From positions 6,508,287-6,572,286 of the forward strand of contig NZ_CP031320.1 of assembly GCF_003355155.1 (NCBI RefSeq): DNA of 64,000 bases. Direction: 5' to 3'. Positions 18,241 through 26,969 of the stretch are shown piece after piece. The notes below the pieces were generated by a model. That model was not told the origin of the DNA and did no database searches. It saw only the letters and a program-made list of their open reading frames with translations. The DNA comes from Streptomyces armeniacus. Lineage in GTDB: Bacteria; Actinomycetota; Actinomycetes; Streptomycetales; Streptomycetaceae. Both the position numbers and the translations under genes were made by a program. Within the stretch, counting starts at the first letter, position 1. Each line of letters begins with the position of its first letter.

Positions 18241-18265
18241 CGAAGTGGCGGGCCCCGCCGTATCG
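18241..18265. promoter_or_regulatory. Palindromic operator 1 of the TetR/NmrA pair
   Basis: Imperfect palindrome centred at 18253 on GGCGGG-C-CCCGCC, with CGAA and ATCG-type ends. It shares the core of the next site 34 bp away. Confidence 0.65.
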
Positions 18266-18273
18266 TATCCGAG

Positions 18274-18300
18274 GCGAAACGGCGGGCCCCGCCGTTTCGC
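18274..18300. promoter_or_regulatory. Palindromic operator 2 of the TetR/NmrA pair
   Basis: A perfect 27-bp palindrome with 13-bp arms (GCGAAACGGCGGG) around a single C at 18287. Its position 26 bp before the NmrA-like ATG would block that promoter. Confidence 0.75.
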
Positions 18301-18325
18301 GTTCGGCCGAGCACCGAGGAGCGTC

Positions 18326-19309
18326 ATGCCCGCAGACCCCGCAGACCCCGCAGACCCCGCAGACTCCCCAAGCCCCGCAGACCCCGCTGGCTCCGCGCCC
18401 GTCCTGGTCGCCGGTGCCACCGGCAGGCAGGGCGGCGCCACCGCCCGCGCCCTGCTTGCGGCGGGCGTGCCCGTACGCGCCCTGGTGCGCGACCCGGCCA
18501 CCGGCCGGGCCCGCGCCGTCGCCGCACGCGGTGCCGAACTGGCCACCGGCGATCTCCGCGACCGCGACTCCGTACGCCGGGCCGCCGAGGGCGCCCGCGC
18601 GGTCTTCTCCGTGCAGATGCCCGAATTCACCGCGGACGGCCCCGACTTCGACGGGGAGGCGGCCCAGGGTGTCAACCTCGTCGAGGGCGCGAAGGCCGCC
18701 GGCGTACGGCAGTTCGTGCACACCTCCGTCAGCGGCGCCGGCCGGCACACCGGGACTCCCGGCTGGGCCGAGGGCCGCTGGGCCGCGATGAAGCCCACCC
18801 TGGGCGCCAAGGCCGCGATCCAGGACCGGGTACGCGAGGCCGGCTTCCCGCACTGGACGCTCCTCAAGCCGGCGTTCTTCATGGAGAACTTCCTCCCGTC
18901 CATGGCCTTCCTCTTCCCGCGCGGCATCGAGGGCGGCCTCGTGTCCGTGGTGAAGCCCGAGACCCGGCTCTCACTGGTCGCGGTGGACGACATCGGCAGG
19001 GCGGCCGCCGCGGCGATCGCAGATCCCGAACGGTTCGACGGCGTAGAGCTGGAGCTGGCGAGCGACTACCTCTCGATGACGGAGATCGCCGAAGTCCTCT
19101 CCGACGCCCTGGGCACGCGGCTGTCCGCGCCGGACATGACCGAGGAGGAGGCCCTTGCCGCCGGAATGCCGGCGATGGGCGCCACGCACGACTGGCTGAA
19201 CGTGGCGGGCCAGCCGGCCCGGCCGCGGTACGCCGCGGACCTCGGCATCCCGCTCACCGGCTTCGCCGCCTGGGCGCGGGAGCACCTGCGGTCCGCGGCC
19301 ACGGCCTGA
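18326..19309 (+). CDS. NmrA-like NAD(P)-binding oxidoreductase
   Basis: A 327-residue atypical short-chain dehydrogenase of the NmrA/QOR2 type. The dinucleotide loop is LVAGATGRQGGATARALLAAG, followed by VRALVRDP and the strand pattern of the family. The YxxxK pair is not in its classical place, as usual for NmrA proteins that act as redox sensors or quinone reductases. The first 25 residues are a PAD repeat (PADPADPADPADSPSPADPA) made by 9-bp units (GCAGACCCC) and are probably disordered. ATG 18326 follows GAGGAG. Regulation by the divergent TetR is likely. Confidence 0.87.
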   Translation: MPADPADPADPADSPSPADPAGSAPVLVAGATGRQGGATARALLAAGVPVRALVRDPATGRARAVAARGAELATGDLRDRDSVRRAAEGARAVFSVQMPEFTADGPDFDGEAAQGVNLVEGAKAAGVRQFVHTSVSGAGRHTGTPGWAEGRWAAMKPTLGAKAAIQDRVREAGFPHWTLLKPAFFMENFLPSMAFLFPRGIEGGLVSVVKPETRLSLVAVDDIGRAAAAAIADPERFDGVELELASDYLSMTEIAEVLSDALGTRLSAPDMTEEEALAAGMPAMGATHDWLNVAGQPARPRYAADLGIPLTGFAAWAREHLRSAATA

Positions 19310-20600
19310 CGCCGCCCCGGGTGCCGGTCCGCCAGCCCGCCGCCGGGCGGCCCCAGCAGGAGTACGCCCGCCGCTGCCGCCACGCCGCCCGTCGCCGTCC
19401 GTACGGGGCGCGGCGGCACGGGTTCGCGTTCCTCCAGTGCCGCCCCGCGCGTACGGGCAGGACGCCGCGCCCGGAGCCGTAGCCGAGCAGCACCTCCCCC
19501 TCCCCGCTCAGCCGGTGCGCGTACACGGCGAGTGCGGCGAGTACGACCGCTGCCGGGCCGGCGCCGCTCCGGCGCCCCAGCGCGGGGAGCGCCGCGCCCT
19601 CGGCCGGCCACGGCAGGCAGGCCCGGTTCCGGGGCGGCCGGCCGTGGCCCGGCGCGGGCTGGCCTGCACGAACGGCGGACCGGGAAACCGCCGTTCTGAG
19701 CGGGTGTGCCGGTGTCCCTGATGGCGGGCCAGCTGAACATGGCGCGCGAGGGGCAGAGGAGGGCCGGGCCGGGGCGGGCATCGTCGCCTGCGCCGAAGCC
19801 AGGTCCAGGGCCCGCAGTTCGTCGTGGACGGAGGCCGCGGACTGCGGACGGTCGGCCGGTTGTTTCGCGAGCAGCCGCAGCACCAGAGCGTCGAGGGCGG
19901 GGGGAATCCCGGGGCGCAGTGCACTCGGCGCCTCGGGCGCCTTGTTCAGGTGGGCGGCCATCAGGGACACCGGGTCACCCGCGTCGAACGGCGGTTTCCC
20001 GGTCAGCAGTTCGTGCAGAACGCAGCCGAACGCGTACAGATCGCTGCGGGCGTCGCCGGAGTGCTCCGCGAAGCGCTCTGGGGCCATGTAGGCGAGGGTG
20101 CCCATGACCTGGCTGGACTTGTCGCCGGTGGCCATGAAGCGGGCGATGCCGAAGTCGAGCACCTTCACCTCGCCGCCGGTGGTGAGCATGAGGTTGGCGG
20201 GCTTCAGGTCCCGGTGCACCACGCCCGCGTCGTGCGCGGCGGCCAGCGCGGCGGCGGTCTGGGCCGCCCAGTCGACACTCGTCGCGGGCGGCGGCGGGCC
20301 CTCCTCGCGCAGCACTGTGGCGAGGTCGCGCCCGGCCACGTACTCCATGACGAGGTAGAGCGTGCCGTCGCCCGGGTCGCGGCCCAGATCGTGGACGATG
20401 ACGACGCCGCGGTGGTTCAGGCCGCCCGCGGTGCGCGCCTCGCGGAAGAACAGGTCGGCGGCAGGGCCGTGCTGCTGGTCCGGCAGCAGTTTGACCGCGA
20501 CGCGGCGCTCGATGGCCAGGTCCCGGCCCTCCCAGACCTCCCCCATGCCGCCCCGGCCCACGAACGCCACCAGTTCGTACCTGTCCGCGATGGTTCGCAC
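19254..20600 (-). CDS. Serine/threonine protein kinase with rearranged 3' part
   Basis: The N-terminal 265 residues are a complete Hanks-type kinase: GRGGMGEVWEG, VAVKLL, HRDLKPANLM, DFGIARF and MAPERF. Beyond residue 280 the sequence no longer looks like a kinase tail. Bases 19664-19757 are an inverted copy of the kinase-domain segment at 19925-20018. A probable transmembrane stretch (AAVVLAALAVYAH) follows, and the last 70 residues are Arg/Trp-rich and look frameshifted. The frame also overlaps the 3' end of the convergent NmrA-like gene by 56 bp, so the true end is uncertain. GTG 20600 follows GAGAGG. The kinase may be active, but its sensor part looks lost. Confidence 0.75.
   Translation of the reverse strand: MRTIADRYELVAFVGRGGMGEVWEGRDLAIERRVAVKLLPDQQHGPAADLFFREARTAGGLNHRGVVIVHDLGRDPGDGTLYLVMEYVAGRDLATVLREEGPPPPATSVDWAAQTAAALAAAHDAGVVHRDLKPANLMLTTGGEVKVLDFGIARFMATGDKSSQVMGTLAYMAPERFAEHSGDARSDLYAFGCVLHELLTGKPPFDAGDPVSLMAAHLNKAPEAPSALRPGIPPALDALVLRLLAKQPADRPQSAASVHDELRALDLASAQATMPAPARPSSAPRAPCSAGPPSGTPAHPLRTAVSRSAVRAGQPAPGHGRPPRNRACLPWPAEGAALPALGRRSGAGPAAVVLAALAVYAHRLSGEGEVLLGYGSGRGVLPVRAGRHWRNANPCRRAPYGRRRAAWRQRRAYSCWGRPAAGWRTGTRGGVRPWPRTAGAPAPRRRSR
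19664..20018. repeat. Inverted duplication inside the kinase gene
   Basis: Plus-strand 19664-19757 matches the complement of 20018-19925 without gaps over 94 bases, at about 80-85 percent identity by eye. Both copies carry ACCGGGAAACCGCCGTTC and GGTGTCCCTGATGGC. The arms are separated by 167 bp, so a transcript could fold into a very long hairpin. Confidence 0.85.
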
Positions 20601-20871
20601 AGCTGCCTCTCTCCGTGCCGCACTGGCGCCGCGCCCCCGAAGTACGCACCGGCCGGCCCCCGTTGGACCCGCGGCCGACAGCCGCCCCCGCGGGTTTTTC
20701 GCAGCGGAGACCACCGGCGGACGGAGCCGGGGCGCGCACCGCGACAGGACCGGTGACGCCGTGGCGTTCCGCTGCGAACACTGTTGTACCGGAGGCGCCC
20801 GGGGCCCTCGCAGGCCGGGTCGCTGATGGCGAGGGCTGGGGCTGGACTGATCCGGCCGAAACCGGAAAGGG

Positions 20872-23800
20872 TCAGCGCACCGAGAGCCGTACGACACCCG
20901 CGTCCCCGTGCGGTGTGCCGTGCACCGCCAGCGCGACGTACCGCGCGGAACCCGTGTGCGTCAGCCTCCGTACGCGTCCGTTGCCGTCCAGCGTGCCCGC
21001 ACGGCTGTAGTGCACGCCGTCCCGGCTGAACTCCACGTGGGCGGCCGGGGCCGACCCGGTCGTCCACTCGGCCTCCACCGTCCGCACCGGGTGCCGCGCC
21101 CCGAGGTCCACCACCATGCGGCCGTCCCGTCCCGGCTGCCACGCGGTGTCCGGGTCGCCGTCCACGGCGGCGTATGGGCGGGACATCCCGGACGGCAGCG
21201 GATCGGTGGGGAAGGTGGTCCGGCCCAGGGCACGGTCCCCGTACGGGTACGGGCGCGCGCCGTGCAGCGTGACACGTGTCTCGCGCCCGCTCCGTACGGT
21301 CGTCACCGTGCTCTTGCCCTGAGCCGCGATCCGCACCCGGCAACCCGGCCCGGACAGGTGCAGGGTCGCCCCGTCGGCCACCCGGACCCGCAGCCCCGTC
21401 GGCAGCTTCCGGCCCGACAGCGAGGTGAGCGTGAACCGGGGAGGGAGCAGCAGGGCGGTGGCGGCGTCGAGGCGTGCCGTATAGGCGAGGCCGTCCGGGG
21501 TCACCGTCTGCTCGCCTTCGTAGACGAGCCGGCGATGGCCCTGCTGCGGCACCTCGACGCGCGTACGGACGGCCTCCGCCGACAGGTTGAACAGGCTCAG
21601 GTGCCCGTCGGTGAGCGCCGTACGGACACGCTTGTCCGCGGCGGAGGGCGCGGGGCGGCGCGCCAGGTCCCGCAGTTCGTCGGGAGAGGCGCCGCAGTGG
21701 CCCTCGACGAGGAGCGACGCCGTGTCCGGATCGTCCGCGGGCACGATCGAGTCGCCGTACACGGCAAGCGGCTGCCCGCCGCGTACGACCAGCCCCGCGC
21801 GGCCGTCGATGTCGAGCCAGCCGCCGCGGCTGCGCAGCGCCGATTCCGGCCCCGTCACCAGGTCGGCCCACTGCTCGCCGTCGGACGACCCCTGCACGCG
21901 GTAGACGCGCCCGGCCGCCGCCTCCCAGCGGAGCGTGACCCGGTCGAGCGCGAGCGCGGCCCCGAGGTCCACCGCCCACCAGCTGTCCGCCCGCTGCCGG
22001 TCGGCGCGCGAGACGGCCCAGCGGGTGCCACCGTCGTCGTCCACCGCCAGCTCCGGTGCCCTGTCCGGCTCGTGGGAGGAGGCCGTCGCCGTACGGCCGC
22101 GCGCGAGGTCGTCACCGTCTGCGCCGTCGCGGGCCTCGACGGCGTACAGCGAGTACCCGTACTCCGGGTCGGGCTGCACGCCCAGCATCCGGAGGTGACG
22201 CACCGTCGCACGCGCGAAGGTCAGTTCGTCGACGCGTCCCCCGCCGTGCGACGCGGCGTCCTGCGCGCGTACCTCGGCGGAGCCCTCCGCGAACCGGTAC
22301 GTGCGGCTGCCGTCCAGGCCCGCCACACCCGGCATGGTGAGGTTGTGCACCTCCAGCCGTGAACGGCCCGCGCCCGGCCCGTCGTAGGCGTACACCACCG
22401 CGCCCGAGGGCAGCGTCGTGTACCCGGCGAAGCCGTCCTTCAGGCGCAGCAGCGTCGCGCTCCCGTCGAAACCGTCCCGTACGGTGTTGTGTTCGCGCAC
22501 CGTACGGTGGTCGATTCCGGCGGCGGTCGACGGCAGGAACATCGGGGTGCCGCCGCTGAGCCGGAACAGCCAGTCGTCGTGGCCCGGCTGCCAGGCGAAC
22601 TTGACGAAGCCGGGCTTCGTCACCGTGCCCGCCCATGCCGCGGGGGACTGGTGGGAGACCAGACCGGGGCCCGTACCGAAGTCGGTGACCCCCGACGCGT
22701 ACGCGAACAGCTCCTCCCGCGACATCGGCCGCACCCGCCGCCCGGCCTCCGGCCACACGTGCAGCAGATAGCTGATGGCGAGCTCGGCGCGCGCCTCCGG
22801 CTCGTACTTGGGCTCCCCGGAGAACTTCGCCAGCCGGTACTCCGGCGGGTACTTCTGGTACGCCTCCAGGCGCGCCGCCAGCTCCAGTTCCGCCCGCGCC
22901 GCGGCCCGGTCACCGGCCACCCGCGAGAGGAACGCCAGCGGGATCACGTCCCTGCCGTACAGATGCTCCCGGTCGTCCACCATGGGCATCAGCGGCTCAC
23001 CGGCGTCGGACATGACGCCCAGCAGCGTGCGCCACAGCGGCCCCGCGTTGGGCTGCGCGGTCAGCACCTCGGGCAGCGGCTCGCCGGCCGCGAGGAAGTG
23101 CGCGGCGTTGCGGCCCGACGTACGCCACAACTCCTCCTGGTAGTGCGGCCCGAACGAGCCGTGGTTCTCGACGATGAACGTGTCGTACGTGTTGTGCGCG
23201 GTGTTGCGCGACACCGGAACGCCGTCCACCCGCGCCGGGTTGGCCAGGTCGGCGGCCGGCAGCCCGGCCTCGTTGCGGGACCAGGCGCCGTAGTCGGCGG
23301 CCCAGTCGGAGCGGCGCCGGTCGTCCGGGGCCCAGGCGAGCGCGGGGGCGAGGGTCTGCGCGTAGAGGCCCATCTCCTCCAGCTTGGTGTCGCCGACGTA
23401 CCCGCCCTTGAGGCCGTTCGGCGTCCAGTCCCCGGAGTCCGGGTCGTCGCCCGTGCCCAACGAGTGGGTGTACGCCGCCTGTTCACGGGTGATGGTGTCG
23501 ACGGCGGTACGCGTACCGGCGTCGAGCTCGTCCCACAGCAGGCGCGCGGCGAGGATGAAGTACGACTGGAACGTGGTGTCGAAGAACAGCTTGCGGCCCC
23601 ACTGGGTGCCGCCGGTCAGCCGGTTCGAGGCGGCGAAGTGGCGGAGGGTCGACAGGGTGCGGCGCTTCAGGGTCTCCCGGTCGATGCCTGCCTCGCGCTC
23701 GTCGAAGCTCCCGTGCGTGAGCAGCACGGCGTGCCCGAGGACGACGGCGAAGCCGAAGTCCTTGTCGGTGTAGACCTCCTTCGCCTCGTCCCACTGCGTC

Positions 23801-23991
23801 TCGGACCAGCGGGTGTGCCGGAGGAGCACGCGGTGGTACGTGCCGGCGACCTCACCGCCCGCGTCCCCGGCACGGCCGGCGGCGGCCGCCCCGTAGGTGC
23901 CGAGGGACGTGGGGAGAGCGGCCAAGGCGCCGCCCACGCCGAGGAGTTGGAGCAGCCGTCGGCGGCCGACCGGGAGGGACGTGGGCGCCAC
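20872..23991 (-). CDS. Tat-exported discoidin-domain carbohydrate enzyme, putative polysaccharide lyase
   Basis: A 1039-residue exported protein. A twin-arginine leader (GRRRLLQLLGVGGALAAL) is followed by an all-helical region (about 45-450) and a beta-rich region (about 470-620) that recall the toroid-plus-sandwich fold of heparinase-II/III-like and PL8-like lyases. Two F5/8 type C (discoidin) domains follow near residues 625-760 (WWAVDLGAALALDRVTLRWE) and 920-1039 (MVVDLGARHPVRTVEAEW). Discoidin domains bind cell-surface or polymeric sugars. Candidate catalytic residues lie in ENHGSFGPHYQEE. The exact family is not settled. GTG 23991 has GGAG five bases upstream, and a LacI-type operator sits just before it. 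Confidence 0.75.
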   Translation of the reverse strand: MAPTSLPVGRRRLLQLLGVGGALAALPTSLGTYGAAAAGRAGDAGGEVAGTYHRVLLRHTRWSETQWDEAKEVYTDKDFGFAVVLGHAVLLTHGSFDEREAGIDRETLKRRTLSTLRHFAASNRLTGGTQWGRKLFFDTTFQSYFILAARLLWDELDAGTRTAVDTITREQAAYTHSLGTGDDPDSGDWTPNGLKGGYVGDTKLEEMGLYAQTLAPALAWAPDDRRRSDWAADYGAWSRNEAGLPAADLANPARVDGVPVSRNTAHNTYDTFIVENHGSFGPHYQEELWRTSGRNAAHFLAAGEPLPEVLTAQPNAGPLWRTLLGVMSDAGEPLMPMVDDREHLYGRDVIPLAFLSRVAGDRAAARAELELAARLEAYQKYPPEYRLAKFSGEPKYEPEARAELAISYLLHVWPEAGRRVRPMSREELFAYASGVTDFGTGPGLVSHQSPAAWAGTVTKPGFVKFAWQPGHDDWLFRLSGGTPMFLPSTAAGIDHRTVREHNTVRDGFDGSATLLRLKDGFAGYTTLPSGAVVYAYDGPGAGRSRLEVHNLTMPGVAGLDGSRTYRFAEGSAEVRAQDAASHGGGRVDELTFARATVRHLRMLGVQPDPEYGYSLYAVEARDGADGDDLARGRTATASSHEPDRAPELAVDDDGGTRWAVSRADRQRADSWWAVDLGAALALDRVTLRWEAAAGRVYRVQGSSDGEQWADLVTGPESALRSRGGWLDIDGRAGLVVRGGQPLAVYGDSIVPADDPDTASLLVEGHCGASPDELRDLARRPAPSAADKRVRTALTDGHLSLFNLSAEAVRTRVEVPQQGHRRLVYEGEQTVTPDGLAYTARLDAATALLLPPRFTLTSLSGRKLPTGLRVRVADGATLHLSGPGCRVRIAAQGKSTVTTVRSGRETRVTLHGARPYPYGDRALGRTTFPTDPLPSGMSRPYAAVDGDPDTAWQPGRDGRMVVDLGARHPVRTVEAEWTTGSAPAAHVEFSRDGVHYSRAGTLDGNGRVRRLTHTGSARYVALAVHGTPHGDAGVVRLSVR

Positions 23992-24009
23992 GGTGGCTCC
24001 TCACCGTTG

Positions 24010-24021
24010 GACAACGTTGTC
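24010..24021. promoter_or_regulatory. LacI-type operator before the discoidin enzyme
   Basis: GACAACGTTGTC, a perfect 12-bp palindrome with the central CG pair typical of LacI-family sites. It ends 19 bp before the GTG start. No LacI gene is present in this window. Confidence 0.7.
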
Positions 24022-24167
24022 AAGTGCGGGTTATTTTCCTGTGGCCCCTGGAAATGTGTCAACGCCTCGTATCCGAGAAGTGCCGCGGGCTCCGCGCCCG
24101 TACGCCGGCCCGCCGGCCTGGTGACCTGGTGGCCTGGCGGCGGTCCAGGCCGGCGGGCGGCGCGACG

Positions 24168-24773
24168 TCACGCAGGGGTGGCGAGCGGAGGGTGCTCGAG
24201 CACGCGGGGCTTGTACTCGACCAGCTGGATGCTGCCGTCGAAGGTGCGGTGCTCGGTCATCTCGAGAGCGACGTCCGGATAGCCGTCGTAGATGCGTTCC
24301 GCGCCCGTGGCTCCGGTGATCACCGGGAACATCACGACCCGGAAGCGGTCGACGAGCCCCGCTCGCAACAGGGACCGGCACAGGCTCAGGCTGCCGATCG
24401 TGCTGAGGAGCCCCGAGCCACTCGCCTTCATGGCACGGACCGTCTCGACGGCGTCGTCACGGACGAGCGTGGAGTTGGCCCACGTCAGCGGCTCCTCGAG
24501 TGAGGAGGAGAACACCACCTTGGACGCCCGCGTGAGCTCGTCGACGGACGCCTCTTCTTCGGGCCTGAACTCGTCCTGGCCGTCCGGGACCTCACCGGCG
24601 GCGAAGCCCGACATCTGGCGGTACGTGTTCGCCCCCATCAGATGGGTGGTCTCGGGCTGCTCGCCGAGCCATGCGAGGTACTCCGGGCCCTCGAGGCCCC
24701 AGAACCCGGGCCATCCCTCTGCCGAGGCGTGGCCGTCAAGGGAGGTGATGAAGTCAACGAGAAGCTCTGACAT
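24168..24773 (-). CDS. Dihydrofolate-reductase-like family protein (RibD C-terminal fold)
   Basis: A 201-residue single-domain protein of the DHFR/RibD-C superfamily. It starts with the usual LLVDFITSLDGHASAEGWPG and has the LMGANTYRQM motif and GSLSLCRSLLRAGLVDRFRV near the C-terminus, forming an NADPH-binding fold. Family members reduce folate- or riboflavin-related substrates, but most in Streptomyces are uncharacterised. ATG 24773 follows an AGGAAAGGA leader. Two more members lie at 35.1 and 53.4 kb. Confidence 0.85.
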   Translation of the reverse strand: MSELLVDFITSLDGHASAEGWPGFWGLEGPEYLAWLGEQPETTHLMGANTYRQMSGFAAGEVPDGQDEFRPEEEASVDELTRASKVVFSSSLEEPLTWANSTLVRDDAVETVRAMKASGSGLLSTIGSLSLCRSLLRAGLVDRFRVVMFPVITGATGAERIYDGYPDVALEMTEHRTFDGSIQLVEYKPRVLEHPPLATPA

Positions 24774-24925
24774 GGCGGTGTCCTTTCCTGGGGTGTCACG
24801 AGTTCTGACCGGCCGGGAGCCGTAAACTCATCGGCCGCGCCGCGGGGTAACGAGGAACCCGTGACGCTCCGGCCGGTCGCGGAGTCTCCGAACCCACCGC
24901 GGGCGGGGTCCGGAGACGGCTGTGG

Positions 24926-25897
24926 TCAGCCGTCGGCGCGGCGGAAGGCCGCGCGGTAGTCCCTCGGGCGGTGGCCGGTGTGCCTGGCGAACAGCGCGGC
25001 GAAGGTGCCGGGGTCGCCGTAGCCGACCGCCGTGGCGATGCCCGCGACGGTGCGGTCCGTCGTCTCCAGGAGATGGCGGGCGCGGCGGATACGTGCCGAC
25101 TGGAGGTACGCGAGCGGGCTCTGGCCCGTCTCCCGCGCGAAGCGCCGCAGCAGCGTCCGGGTGCTGACGTGGAACGCTGCCGCCAGCGCGGCGAGGTCGT
25201 ACCGTGCGGCGAGGTTCTGGTCGAGCCACCGCATCACCCGGCGGGAGAACTCGTTCCCGGGCTGCGGAAGGAGCCGCGTGTCGACGTACGGGGACTGCGA
25301 CGAGCGCGCGTCGTCAACGAGCGCCACCCGCGCGGTCGTCCGTGCCACGCCGGGTCCGCTCTGCCGGCGGATCAGCTCCAGCGCGAAGTCGTACATGGCG
25401 CTGAACGCCGCCGTCGTCGTCACCCCGCCGTCGGTGATGACGAGGCGTTCAGGGCGGACGTCGGTCTCCGGGCAGCGCCGGGCCAGTTCGTCCGCGTGCA
25501 GCCACGCCGTCGTGGCGCGGCGCCCGCGGAGCAGGCCCGCCTCGGCGAGCAGGAACGCGCCGACGCAGATCGAGACGACGGCGTTACCCGAGGCGGCGTG
25601 CGCGCGGATCGCCGCGACCTCGGGGGCGAGGGGCGCGAGCTTCGCGCCGATGTCGAGGCCCGGCACGAGCTCGAAGCCCGGCACGACGAGCACGTCGGCC
25701 TCGCGCACCGGGGCGACGGCCAACGCCGTACCGCCCGCTGCCGTGACGCTGCGGCGCGGCGAGACGACCGACACCTCGTACCCGGCGCGGTCCGGCCCGG
25801 CGACGTGCGTGGCCATCGTCAGGAGATCGGGCACGCCGAACACCTCGGACGCGAAGCTGCCCGGATACGCCAGGACACCGACCCGCAGCGCGTCCAC
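24926..25897 (-). CDS. GlxA-type AraC-family regulator with DJ-1/PfpI domain
   Basis: A 323-residue regulator: an N-terminal glutamine-amidotransferase-like DJ-1/PfpI domain (residues 1-180, with VLVVPGFE and the cysteine elbow VSICVGAFLLAEAG) followed by a double AraC helix-turn-helix (YDLAALAAAFHVSTRTLLRR, then AGIATAVGYGDPGTFAALF). Such proteins sense small metabolites or redox state. GTG 25897 is chosen because AAGGGG lies six bases upstream; the frame continues to an ATG at 25987. It is divergent from a dienelactone-hydrolase-like gene, which is its likely target. Confidence 0.85.
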   Translation of the reverse strand: MDALRVGVLAYPGSFASEVFGVPDLLTMATHVAGPDRAGYEVSVVSPRRSVTAAGGTALAVAPVREADVLVVPGFELVPGLDIGAKLAPLAPEVAAIRAHAASGNAVVSICVGAFLLAEAGLLRGRRATTAWLHADELARRCPETDVRPERLVITDGGVTTTAAFSAMYDFALELIRRQSGPGVARTTARVALVDDARSSQSPYVDTRLLPQPGNEFSRRVMRWLDQNLAARYDLAALAAAFHVSTRTLLRRFARETGQSPLAYLQSARIRRARHLLETTDRTVAGIATAVGYGDPGTFAALFARHTGHRPRDYRAAFRRADG

Positions 25898-26004
25898 GCC
25901 GGCCCCTTCCTGCTTCGCCTCGCCCCGCCTCGTGGCGAGATTACCCCCGTAGTCGGCGATCCGGCCCATCACTCCGTACGGGCGCACCGGGTCACGCTGT
26001 CGCC

Positions 26005-26844
26005 ATGAGTGCTGCCAGCGAACGCCCCGACGAACGCCCGGACGACGCGATCACCGACTTCTCCCGCCGGTCCGTTGACGTGGACGGGGTGGTGAAGACC
26101 GTCCACGTGTCGGGCACCGGGCCGGCCGTCGTCCTGATGCCGGAGATGCCCGGCATCAGCCCCGACGTCCTCCGGTTGGCGCGATGGATACGGGACGCGG
26201 GCTTCACCGTCCACGTCCCCTCGCTGTTCGGGACCGACGGCGCCTGGCCAACGGCCGGGCGGGGTACGGAGGTTGTCCGCCGTGCGTGTGTCAGCGCCGA
26301 GTTCCGCGCGTTCGCCGGGGGCGGCACCAGCCCCGTCACGGCGTGGCTGCGCGGGCTCGCGCGCCAGGCGCACGCGGAGTGCGGCGGTCCGGGCGTCGGC
26401 GCGGTCGGCCTGTGCTTCACCGGCAACTTCGCCCTCACCATGGCGCTGGAACCGGCCGTCATCGCACCGGTGGTCAACCACCCGTCGCTGCCGCTGGACG
26501 ACCCCGCGGGACTCGAGATCAGCGACGAGGACGCCCGTACGGTCCGGGACCGCGTCACGCGCGACGGCCTGACGGTCCTCGCGTACCGCTTCGACAACGA
26601 CCGCTGGTGCACCGGCCGGCGCTTCGACGCGTACCGCGCGCTCCTCGGCGACGCCTTCGACGGCCGCGTCCTGCCGGGCAGTTGTGCCCGCGCCGACCCG
26701 CCCCCGTTCTTCCGCGACGTGGTCGCGACCCCGCACAGCGTCGTCACCGCCCACTTCGTCGACGAGGAGGGACACCCCACGGTGCGCGCGAGGGACGAGA
26801 TCCTCGCCTTCCTGACCACCCGCCTGCGCCCCGCGGCGGAGTGA
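26005..26844 (+). CDS. Dienelactone-hydrolase family protein
   Basis: A 279-residue alpha/beta hydrolase of the dienelactone hydrolase family. The catalytic cysteine is in GAVGLCFTGNFAL and the histidine in DEEGHPTV. The core otherwise matches DLH, but the middle region (about residues 80-130) is longer than in classical enzymes. The substrate is probably a lactone or ester. It is divergent from a GlxA-type regulator. ATG 26005 is the only good start. Confidence 0.82.
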   Translation: MSAASERPDERPDDAITDFSRRSVDVDGVVKTVHVSGTGPAVVLMPEMPGISPDVLRLARWIRDAGFTVHVPSLFGTDGAWPTAGRGTEVVRRACVSAEFRAFAGGGTSPVTAWLRGLARQAHAECGGPGVGAVGLCFTGNFALTMALEPAVIAPVVNHPSLPLDDPAGLEISDEDARTVRDRVTRDGLTVLAYRFDNDRWCTGRRFDAYRALLGDAFDGRVLPGSCARADPPPFFRDVVATPHSVVTAHFVDEEGHPTVRARDEILAFLTTRLRPAAE

Positions 26845-26969
26845 CCCCCTCCCTGCCGCGGGCCACGGGCGGCACCGTCGTGCTTCCAGGCCCTTGCCGA
26901 TGCCGGGACCGGTGTCAGTGGGGGATGGCAGAGTGTGTCCGGTACTGATCGACAGGCGTGGGAGAGACG

